NCBI GenBank assembly: GCA_003560215.1
Contig: PWIY01000364.1
Span: forward strand, 1-5,462
Direction of reading: 5' to 3'
Length of the DNA stretch: 5,462 nucleotides
Origin: Bacteroidales bacterium
GTDB taxonomy: Bacteria > Bacteroidota > Bacteroidia > Bacteroidales > UBA7960
Shown here: in pieces, positions 1 through 5,462 of the stretch
Numbering within the stretch: the stretch's first letter is position 1
Layout of the letters: each line of letters opens with the position of its first letter
The notes under the pieces: model-generated
Database searches by the model: none
What the model saw: the letters and a program-made list of their open reading frames with translations, nothing else
Told to the model about the DNA's origin: nothing
Position numbers and translations under genes: made by a program

Positions 1-675
1 CGGATCACCCGGGCCATTGGAAATTACCAGGCCGTCATATTTTTCTTCCGTATAGTCATAATCCCACGGGACACAGCGTATGGTGGTATCATAATTTAGC
101 AGGCTTCTGATAATGTTTAGTTTTACTCCGCAATCAACCAGCAGGATCCGGAATTTTCCGTTGCCGAATTGCCTGATCTTTTGCCTGCTGACTTTGGCCA
201 CCAGTGGTTCACGGGATGGCTCCATCCATTTTATGTTCTGGTCTGCAATCAAAATTTTCCCCTTCATGCTTCCCTGTTCACGGAGAACTTTGGTGACTGC
301 ACGGGTATCGACTCCGTAAATTGCAGGAATCTGATGCCGCTTTAGCCATTCCCCCAGGCTTTCTATGGCACTCCAGTGGCTGTATTTATCAGAATAATCC
401 GTAACGACCAATCCCTGAATGTGGATTTTGTCTGACTCAAATCCACTGATCAGTCCGTCTTTCATTGCTGGCCCGGGAATTCCATAATTTCCGACCAGGG
501 GGTAGGTGGCTATCAGAATTTGCCCGCAGTAGGAGGGGTCTGTGAGGCTTTCAGGGTAGGAAGTCATCGCGGTGTTAAAAACTACTTCACCGGTGGCCGG
601 CCGGGGATGACCGAAAGATTTTCCGGGGAATGACTGTCCGCTTTCAAGCACCAATTCGGCTTTTAGTTCATGCAT
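1..675 (-). CDS. carA: Carbamoyl-phosphate synthase small (glutamine amidotransferase) subunit, partial: N-terminal 225 codons
   Basis: The reading frame is open from ATG at 675 to the left edge, so the 3' end lies outside. CarA hydrolyses glutamine and passes ammonia to CarB, which makes carbamoyl phosphate for arginine and pyrimidines in the cytoplasm. Visible are the small-subunit N-terminal domain (GEVVFNTAMTSYPESLTDPSY, residues 29-49, and TYPLVGNYG, 57-65), GVDTR (121-125), LREQGS (131-136) and the start of the class I glutaminase domain (LLVDCGVKLNIIR, 178-190; SNGPGDP, 219-225). The nucleophilic Cys (GxCLGHQ) and the His/Glu of the triad should follow in the missing part, since the family is about 360-380 residues. 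The ATG lies 10 bases after the argH stop, with no Shine-Dalgarno. The argH neighbourhood points to an arginine-linked role. FESDKIH, YSHWSA and CVPWD resemble animal CAD more than E. coli CarA, judged from memory. Confidence 0.95.
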   Translation of the reverse strand, partial: MHELKAELVLESGQSFPGKSFGHPRPATGEVVFNTAMTSYPESLTDPSYCGQILIATYPLVGNYGIPGPAMKDGLISGFESDKIHIQGLVVTDYSDKYSHWSAIESLGEWLKRHQIPAIYGVDTRAVTKVLREQGSMKGKILIADQNIKWMEPSREPLVAKVSRQKIRQFGNGKFRILLVDCGVKLNIIRSLLNYDTTIRCVPWDYDYTEEKYDGLVISNGPGDP

Positions 676-685
676 GGTGGTTGGT

Positions 686-2026
686 TTAACTATTGGGGTT
701 CATTAATTTACTGATTGCCTCTTCTGCTTCCCTCAGTGGAATCCGGGAATAGATGTCATGGAATTTCCCCCGGATCTCCTGAAACCCCGGGTTTCCTGTA
801 CTTCCTGTGTGGGTATGTTTGAGGGGCGGTGCAGGGGAAAATTCTCCTGCCCGGATATCCTCAGCAACCTGCCTGTAAGCTTCCCTGAACGGAGTGCCCT
901 CTATTACGCGCCGGTTGATCTCTTCAACACTAAAAATTTTCCGGTAACGGTCATCCTCCCCGATTCGGGTACTTACCTGAATATGACTTACCAGGAGTGC
1001 GGTCATGGCTAGACATTGTTTCAGGCTGCTGATGGCAGGAAGCAGTCTTTCCTTGGTTAACTGAAGGTCACGGTGGTAACCCGTGGGAAGGTTGATGGTC
1101 AGGGCGTTGAGTTCACAGGGGAGATGCTGGATCAGGTTGCAGTGTGCCCGGATCATTTCTGCCAGATCGGGGTTTTGCTTGTGGGGCATGATGCTGGATC
1201 CCGTGGTGATTTCTTCAGGGATGCGGAAAAACTGAAAGTTTTCCCCGGAAAACAGGCAAACGTCACCACTGAGTCTGGAAAGGGTGGCAGCCACCGAACT
1301 CATTGCGGCGGCCAGGGCCTTTTCTGCTTTCCCCCGGGTCATTTGGGCATAGATAGAGTTCACATTCATCCCATGAAAACCCAGCAAACGGGTGGTCAGT
1401 TCCCTGTCGACAGGGAAAGAGGACCCATAGCCTGCTCCGGAACCCAGCGGATTCTGGTTGACCATTTCATACGAATAATGCAATGCCCGCAAATCGTCGG
1501 TAAGGCTTTCGGCAAATGCTGAAAACCAGAGCCCGAAACTGGATGGCATGGCCGCCTGCATGTGGGTATATCCCGGCATGAAATGATCCCTGTGGGATTC
1601 GCTTTTTTGCATCAGCATCCCGAACAGTGAGTCAATATTCCTGATCATCTCACCGATCTCCTTTCGCATGAACAGCCTCAGGGCAAGAAGAACCTGGTCA
1701 TTTCTGGAACGTCCTGCATGAATTCTCTGGCCGGCTTCACCAAGTTTCCCGGAAAGTGTTGCCTCAATGAAACTATGCACGTCTTCATGTTCTTTGCCAA
1801 TGATTAACCGGCCTTCGATGCATTCCCGGTAAAGCGCTCTCAGATAAGCGATCAGGTCTTTAGACTCAGAAGGTGCAAGCAATCCAACCTTTTCCAGCAT
1901 CATGGCATGGGCAGTGGTTCCGGCCAGGTCGGCCCACAAAAGCTGCTGGTCATACTCATGATCCCTCCCCACTGTAAAACGCAGGACTTCCTTTTTGGTT
2001 ATGCTGCCTTTTTCCCAAATGGTCAT
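686..2026 (-). CDS. argH: Argininosuccinate lyase
   Basis: This enzyme catalyses the last step of arginine synthesis: argininosuccinate to arginine plus fumarate, in the cytoplasm, normally as a homotetramer of the fumarase/aspartase superfamily. The complete 446-residue frame is close to the usual family length. Motifs in order are HAGRSRNDQ (103-111), PGYTHMQ (151-157) with the conserved catalytic His155, NPLGSGAGYGSSFP (192-205), and the flexible signature loop TGSSIMPHKQNP (275-286) with catalytic Ser277, Lys283 and Asn285. The segment AMPSSFGLWFSAFAESL replaces the QRAQP-type sequence of E. coli and, from memory, is typical of Bacteroidota ArgH. One small oddity is Gln284, where most family members have a second lysine (MPxKKNP). 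The ATG lies 13 bases after the argG stop behind an A-rich leader without Shine-Dalgarno. Tight spacing on both sides indicates co-transcription with argG and carA. Confidence 0.97.
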   Translation of the reverse strand: MTIWEKGSITKKEVLRFTVGRDHEYDQQLLWADLAGTTAHAMMLEKVGLLAPSESKDLIAYLRALYRECIEGRLIIGKEHEDVHSFIEATLSGKLGEAGQRIHAGRSRNDQVLLALRLFMRKEIGEMIRNIDSLFGMLMQKSESHRDHFMPGYTHMQAAMPSSFGLWFSAFAESLTDDLRALHYSYEMVNQNPLGSGAGYGSSFPVDRELTTRLLGFHGMNVNSIYAQMTRGKAEKALAAAMSSVAATLSRLSGDVCLFSGENFQFFRIPEEITTGSSIMPHKQNPDLAEMIRAHCNLIQHLPCELNALTINLPTGYHRDLQLTKERLLPAISSLKQCLAMTALLVSHIQVSTRIGEDDRYRKIFSVEEINRRVIEGTPFREAYRQVAEDIRAGEFSPAPPLKHTHTGSTGNPGFQEIRGKFHDIYSRIPLREAEEAISKLMNPNS

Positions 2027-2039
2027 GACTTTTTAGTTT

Positions 2040-3296
2040 TCAGGATGACGGGATTATTTCGTTGCCAGTTTTCCGCAGAATAGCATGGTGGGCCATCAGG
2101 CGGACAGCATTGATCTTGATGAAACCTTCGCTGTCCTGCTGGTCAAAGCCTCCTTCAATGTCCATGCTGGAGAGCTCCTGGTTATATAATGAACTGGATG
2201 ACTCTCTGCCAACCACAATCACATTGCCTTTGTAAAGATCCAGGTCAACCACGCCGTCAATCAGCTCCTGGCTTTTATTGAGTGCTGCCCGCAGAAAGTC
2301 CATTTCAGGGCTGTACCAGAAACCGTTATACACAAGTTCTGCAAATTTGGGCGACAGCATATTTCTTAAGCGCAGCACCTCCCTGTCCATGGCAATCCCT
2401 TCGATATCGAGGTGGGCGATGAAAAGAATGGTTGCTCCGGGGGTTTCATAAATGCCTCTTGACTTTAGCCCGACAAAGCGGTTTTCTACCATGTCGAGCA
2501 GCCCGATCCCGTTTTCACATCCCACTTTGTTCAGGTAAGAGAATATATTCAGGGGGCCTTCCATGACGATGTCTTTTTCCGGATGGGTTACTTTCACCGG
2601 GATCCCGTCTTTGAACTCAATGGATATCCTGGTTACCTTGTCGGGGGCATCCAGGGGCGAGGTGATGCGTGAAAGGATTTCCTTTCCGGGTGAAAAACGG
2701 GGATCTTCCAGTACGCCTGCCTCGTGGCTGATGTGGAGCAGGTTGTCGTCTTCACTGTAGGGTTTTTTCAGGGAGGCCTTTACCGGAATGTTTTTTTCGG
2801 AAGCATAGTTCAACATATCCGTTCTTCCCTTAAACTCTTTCAGAAAGACCGGGTCTTTCCAGGGCGCCAGCACCTTAATTTCCGGATTCAGGGCATAATA
2901 AGTCAGTTCAAAACGAACCTGGTCATTTCCCTTTCCGGTTGCACCGTGAGAAACATAACCGGCACCAAGCTTTTTGGCAAGGGAAATCTGGCCTTTGGCA
3001 ATAAGCGGCCGGGCAAGGGCAGTTCCCAGCAGATACCTGTTCTCATAGATGGCGCTGGCCTGGATGGCAGGGAAAATGAAGTCACTGACAAACTCCTCTT
3101 TCAGGTCGTCGATCACAACTTCACTGGCCCCGATCCGGATGGCTTTTTCCCTGGCCTCGTCAAAATTGTCATCCTGCCCCACGTCTGCGATGTAGGCAAT
3201 TACTTCGTAGCCTTGCTCAATCAGCCATTTAAGTATTACTGAGGTGTCCAGCCCTCCGCTGTACGCGAGGACCACTTTTTTTTGTTTTTCAGACAT
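2040..3296 (-). CDS. argG: Argininosuccinate synthase
   Basis: This enzyme joins citrulline and aspartate with ATP, via a citrullyl-AMP intermediate, to give argininosuccinate, the substrate of the next gene's product. The 418-residue frame matches the approximately 400-residue family. The N-terminal nucleotide-binding domain has the PP-loop AYSGGLDTS (11-19). The synthetase domain follows with GATGKGNDQVRFE (118-130), which contributes to the citrulline/aspartate site, YSEDDNLLHISHE (180-192), and VENRFVGLKSRGIYETPGA (270-288). The C-terminal helix that packs in the tetramer is present, and nothing is truncated. The chosen ATG puts the PP-loop at the expected distance from the N terminus. 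An earlier ATG 7 bases upstream is out of frame and closes after four codons. The gene begins 24 bases after argR and ends 13 bases before argH, so regulation is expected from the ArgR-controlled promoter upstream of argR. Confidence 0.98.
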   Translation of the reverse strand: MSEKQKKVVLAYSGGLDTSVILKWLIEQGYEVIAYIADVGQDDNFDEAREKAIRIGASEVVIDDLKEEFVSDFIFPAIQASAIYENRYLLGTALARPLIAKGQISLAKKLGAGYVSHGATGKGNDQVRFELTYYALNPEIKVLAPWKDPVFLKEFKGRTDMLNYASEKNIPVKASLKKPYSEDDNLLHISHEAGVLEDPRFSPGKEILSRITSPLDAPDKVTRISIEFKDGIPVKVTHPEKDIVMEGPLNIFSYLNKVGCENGIGLLDMVENRFVGLKSRGIYETPGATILFIAHLDIEGIAMDREVLRLRNMLSPKFAELVYNGFWYSPEMDFLRAALNKSQELIDGVVDLDLYKGNVIVVGRESSSSLYNQELSSMDIEGGFDQQDSEGFIKINAVRLMAHHAILRKTGNEIIPSS

Positions 3297-3320
3297 TAAA
3301 CATTGTTTTTTGGATTCGTA

Positions 3321-3815
3321 TTAATGCGACGGAAAGAAAATAGTGTCTTTCAGTGCGGGAAATATTGTGATGAGTGCCCTTCTGACCTCCTTTCTTTCGA
3401 CTCCCTCTGAGGGGATCAGCAAGATCGTATCGTCTCCGGCGATGGTTCCGGTGATTTCATAGCGGCCGGCCTTGTCGATGGCAATGGCCACACTATTGGC
3501 ATATCCGGGCAGTGTTTTGATGATGGCAAACTGGTGGGCAAAGTGGATGGCCTGAATGGCAGATGTCAGAAATGACAGATCCGGGCCCGAAGCCTCCTGA
3601 AGTGACTGATGCTGGTCGGGGAGAGAAAAGATACTTCCTTTTTCCGGATCGGCTTTTCTCCCCACCTGCAGAGCTTTTAAATCTCTTGAAATGGTGGCTT
3701 GTGTGGGGTCAAACCCCTCTTTGCGTAGTTTGCGCAATAATTCATCCTGACTGCTGATCTTTTGGGTCTGGATGAGCTTTTTGATGGCAAGCAGCCGTTG
3801 TGATTTACTGTCCAT
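3321..3815 (-). CDS. argR: Arginine repressor ArgR
   Basis: ArgR is an arginine-sensing transcription factor that, in the family, forms hexamers and binds paired ARG boxes. The 164-residue product has the N-terminal winged helix-turn-helix (about 1-65), with the recognition segment TQATISRDLKAL at 38-49, close to the family's conserved SR-D motif. A polar linker covers about 66-80. The C-terminal oligomerisation and arginine-binding domain (about 82-164) carries PGYANSVAIAID (103-114) and GTIAGDDTILLI (123-134), with Asp128-Asp129 in the arginine-contacting positions known from E. coli ArgR. Its ATG lies directly downstream of a promoter and two ARG-box-like palindromes, so it probably represses itself and the genes behind it. 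The family also includes AhrC-type activators of catabolism, but the argG-argH-carA neighbourhood favours a biosynthetic repressor. The leader has no Shine-Dalgarno and is only about 20 bases long if the predicted start of transcription is right. Confidence 0.96.
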   Translation of the reverse strand: MDSKSQRLLAIKKLIQTQKISSQDELLRKLRKEGFDPTQATISRDLKALQVGRKADPEKGSIFSLPDQHQSLQEASGPDLSFLTSAIQAIHFAHQFAIIKTLPGYANSVAIAIDKAGRYEITGTIAGDDTILLIPSEGVERKEVRRALITIFPALKDTIFFPSH

Positions 3816-3833
3816 AATGTATAAATATGCAAT
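3816..3833. promoter_or_regulatory. Putative ARG box 1 (ArgR operator), next to the argR start codon
   Basis: On the plus strand the 14-base core TGTATAAATATGCA (3818-3831) is an imperfect palindrome of the form TGyATAwwTATrCA, with 5 of 7 core pairs complementary. This resembles the known ArgR operator consensus TGAATwwwwATTCA in shape and AT content. It ends directly at the argR ATG and would lie in the transcribed leader, just downstream of the predicted start. It matches the second box at 11 of 14 core positions. Operator function is inferred from sequence and position only. Confidence 0.7.
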
Positions 3834-3836
3834 TAG

Positions 3837-3854
3837 AATGCAAAAATATACAAT
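3837..3854. promoter_or_regulatory. Putative ARG box 2 (ArgR operator) overlapping the promoter -7 element
   Basis: The core TGCAAAAATATACA (3839-3852, plus strand) shares 11 of 14 positions with the first box and is a weaker palindrome (4 of 7 core pairs). The two 18-bp boxes are 3 bp apart, 21 bp centre to centre, the spacing known for most paired ArgR operators in E. coli and suited to one hexamer on one DNA face. It covers the predicted -7 element completely, so bound ArgR should exclude RNA polymerase. Confidence 0.68.
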
Positions 3855-3871
3855 TCTGGATACAGTGCAAA
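3841..3871 (-). promoter_or_regulatory. Predicted Bacteroidota-type sigma promoter for argR-argG-argH-carA
   Basis: On the minus strand a -33 element TTTG (3871-3868) is followed by exactly 19 bases and then TATTTTTG (3848-3841). This matches the Bacteroides consensus TTTG-N19 to 21-TAnnTTTG recognised by the primary sigma factor of that phylum. The expected transcription start is around 3834-3837, giving a leader of about 20 bases before argR. AT-rich DNA can produce such matches by chance, but the spacing, the placement in the only sizeable intergenic gap and the overlap with an ARG box support it. Confidence 0.65.
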
Positions 3872-3879
3872 ATAATTTT

Positions 3880-3915
3880 AAAAAAACAATTAAGACCTGA
3901 GGCGCCGGTTCAGGT
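3880..3915 (-). terminator. Weak candidate terminator at the end of the DUF5916 gene
   Basis: On the minus strand ACCTGA (3915-3910) and TCAGGT (3900-3895) can pair into a 6-bp stem around a 9-base loop that contains GGCGCC. The stop codon follows, then a run of seven T (3886-3880). The stem is short and sits 8 bases before the T run, unlike a strong intrinsic terminator, so this is tentative. If real, it separates the upstream gene from the arginine operon. Confidence 0.3.
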
Positions 3916-5462
3916 ACTGAACAGACAAGAAGTCGATGTAATAAAGGAATCTGACTGAGAAGCTGTTGATCTGGGGCTGGTCACTCATGCGCCTGATATT
4001 GTCGTAATAGCTGTCTGGGAGGGTGGGTTCACGGTGATCGATGACATTCTTCCAGGCAACAGTCATCTGGCTGCCAGGGGCGAAATGCCAGGTAAGCAGT
4101 ATATCCGCTGTAAAAGCATTGTAGTTGATGTCGTTGACCTGCAAATCTTCTTCAATGGGGCGCAGGCGTCCGTCTTCCTGAAGGAAGAAGTATTTTCCGT
4201 CATAATCGACCCTGGACCAGTAATGCCTCAGGTCCAGATTCAGGGAGAGGTCGTTGCTGAAGAGGAAAGTGGCGCCATACGTATTGGTGATGGTAGGGGA
4301 TTGCCTGCGACCAAAATATACGGAGTCCGGATGGTTCTGTCTGACATATCCGATGTCGTTTGTCATTTCATTGTAGTCAAAACCATAAGACATATTGAGG
4401 CGGTCACTGACCCGGAGCGTGGGTGTCAGGTTAAACCCAAACGTTTCCTGGGGCTTTTCTGACATGATCCTGCTATATGAAAAATTGCCGTCCACATAAA
4501 CCCTTCTGCGATAGTCTGATGAATAGGTCATGCGGGTGCTGTATGCTTCATCGGTTCTGTAAAAACGGCCGGGAACCCTGGGTTCGAAATAATCCCTTTC
4601 GCCCCTGGGGTGATAATCCACATTGAGACTGATATGAAACCGGGTGTCAAACAGCATCCGCGTGCTGTAATTCAGCCGAAGATCCGTAAAGGTGCTCGGG
4701 TTGTACAGGCGGCTGTAGGTCAAGCTGAATGAATTCGTCAGTGAAAAGAATCTCCAGAACGGATCGAAGATGTTGTGGCTAACGGATACACCGTCATCAA
4801 CCCTGTTGTTCCTTCGCAGAAAACCCATGTCATCCTGGTCGTAATCGTCGCTGATCACATTGCGGTTGTAATTGAACTGCCAGGTTCCTCCGAATTTTCC
4901 GATTCTGAAATCATATTTATGCCCGAATACATTGTCTTCATCTGAGAAGTATTGCTGGCTGACTGCTCCGGATCCACTGATGCGAAACATGTTGCTGCTG
5001 TCATTCAGCCTGAATTCTGTGCCGGTAACGTTGGCTGTGTATCCTTCGGAGGCTCCCGACACATTGGTGTTGACCAGGCTGACAAAGGAGTTGTTGCGCA
5101 GGCTTTGGTCGGCTACTATCAGGTTGTAATTCGTGAAAGGCTGTGTTACGACCTCTCTTGTTTCACCGGTAATGGTGTCTTTGAGCGTTGCTTCAGCGGC
5201 AGCTGTCATTGCATTGAAAAACCCCAGTCCGAGTCCTGAACCGGTTCTTCCTGAAACCTTGGTGGCGTTGATCATCCGGGTTTCCAGGGGGTTGTCATAA
5301 ATGATCTCATGATCTTCCTGTTCGGCGGATGCGCGGTTATAATTGCGGGGTTGGGCGCCAATGCGGCGTGAGTAAAACAAGTCGGCCTTGCCAAACAATT
5401 CCATTCCTTCAGTAAAAAATTGACGGTTTTCGTCATATTTAACCTCGTATGGGGAAAGATTC
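3890..5462 (-). CDS. DUF5916-family outer-membrane protein (CBM9-like N-terminal type), partial: C-terminal 523 residues
   Basis: The frame is open to the right edge, so the ATG at 5404 is internal: 19 more in-frame codons precede it, including NLSPYEVKYDENRQFFTEG. Read together with MELFGKADLFYSRRIG, this is a conserved block which, from memory, marks DUF5916 proteins of Bacteroidota. NATKVSGRTGSGLGLGFFNA and a region ending in NNSFVSLVNTNVSG follow and also fit. The rest consists of alternating polar/aromatic stretches with tight turns, as expected for antiparallel strands of a transmembrane barrel, ending in RFLYYIDFLSVQYLNRRL. Family members usually have a signal peptide and a carbohydrate-binding family 9-like domain before this part, and both would lie outside the window. 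The biochemical function is unknown; an envelope or surface role is inferred. It shares the strand with the arginine genes but has its own stop and is separated from argR by a promoter, so a functional link is not indicated. Confidence 0.85.
   Translation of the reverse strand, partial: NLSPYEVKYDENRQFFTEGMELFGKADLFYSRRIGAQPRNYNRASAEQEDHEIIYDNPLETRMINATKVSGRTGSGLGLGFFNAMTAAAEATLKDTITGETREVVTQPFTNYNLIVADQSLRNNSFVSLVNTNVSGASEGYTANVTGTEFRLNDSSNMFRISGSGAVSQQYFSDEDNVFGHKYDFRIGKFGGTWQFNYNRNVISDDYDQDDMGFLRRNNRVDDGVSVSHNIFDPFWRFFSLTNSFSLTYSRLYNPSTFTDLRLNYSTRMLFDTRFHISLNVDYHPRGERDYFEPRVPGRFYRTDEAYSTRMTYSSDYRRRVYVDGNFSYSRIMSEKPQETFGFNLTPTLRVSDRLNMSYGFDYNEMTNDIGYVRQNHPDSVYFGRRQSPTITNTYGATFLFSNDLSLNLDLRHYWSRVDYDGKYFFLQEDGRLRPIEEDLQVNDINYNAFTADILLTWHFAPGSQMTVAWKNVIDHREPTLPDSYYDNIRRMSDQPQINSFSVRFLYYIDFLSVQYLNRRLRS

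Noticed and set aside
1073..1522. Plus-strand open frame of 149 codons opposite argH
   Set aside because: It is antisense to conserved ArgH motifs, including the signature loop, and has no domain, promoter or ribosome site of its own.
2903..3091. Minus-strand 62-codon frame inside argG
   Set aside because: It overlaps argG in another frame on the same strand, and the protein shows no family signal.
2724..3242. Plus-strand open frame of 172 codons opposite argG
   Set aside because: It lies wholly antisense to a well-conserved argG, its translation shows no recognisable domain, and it is explained by the codon composition of the opposite strand.
3297..3320. Possible separate promoter or leader peptide before argG
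   Set aside because: The 24-base gap has no -7/-33 pair, and the only extra ATG gives a four-codon frame that overlaps the argG start. There is no evidence of attenuation.
3857..3870. Possible third ARG box (TGGATACAGTGCA on the plus strand)
   Set aside because: The half-sites are one base too close together and poorly matched, and the spacing to the second box does not repeat the 21-bp phase.
4034..4462. Plus-strand open frame of 142 codons opposite the DUF5916 gene
   Set aside because: It is a shadow frame inside a clear beta-barrel coding region. The same applies to the shorter plus-strand frames at 113-319, 758-1012, 2563-2760, 3563-3757, 4872-5129 and 4952-5239.
1..5462. Search by eye for CRISPR repeats, IS ends, tRNA or rRNA genes, and phage or defence genes
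   Set aside because: No regularly spaced direct repeats, inverted-repeat-bounded transposase genes, tRNA-like cloverleaf or rRNA-like segments were seen. Intact housekeeping genes fill almost the whole window.

Overview
The window carries five genes, all on the minus strand, and suggests a member of the Bacteroidota. The evidence is a DUF5916-type outer-membrane barrel protein, an ArgH of the Bacteroidota sequence type, a promoter matching the TTTG-N19-TAnnTTTG pattern of that phylum, and no Shine-Dalgarno sequence before any of the four visible start codons. Base composition looks mid-range. The exact genus cannot be told from this window.

Layout, in order of transcription (right to left): (1) 5462-3890, the C-terminal 523 residues of a DUF5916-family protein whose start lies beyond the right edge; (2) 3889-3816, a 74-base AT-rich gap with a complete predicted promoter and two tandem ARG-box-like operators; (3) argR, 3815-3321; (4) argG, 3296-2040; (5) argH, 2026-686; (6) carA, 675 to the left edge, with the N-terminal 225 codons present and the glutaminase catalytic part missing. 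Gaps inside the arginine block are 24, 13 and 10 bases with no visible terminator, so argR-argG-argH-carA reads as one operon that continues past base 1.

The genes form a coherent set. CarA (with a CarB outside the window) supplies carbamoyl phosphate for citrulline synthesis. ArgG joins citrulline to aspartate, ArgH splits argininosuccinate into arginine and fumarate, and ArgR senses arginine and should repress the unit, including its own gene. The operator pair has the classical geometry (two 18-bp boxes, 3 bp apart). One box covers the predicted -7 element and the other lies just past the predicted transcription start, so the repression mechanism can be read from the sequence.

I see no mobile element, CRISPR array, tRNA/rRNA, phage or defence gene, and no evidence of a wholly new system. 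The points most worth a second look are the operator/promoter arrangement, a CarA resembling animal CAD more than E. coli CarA, and the uncharacterised DUF5916 protein.
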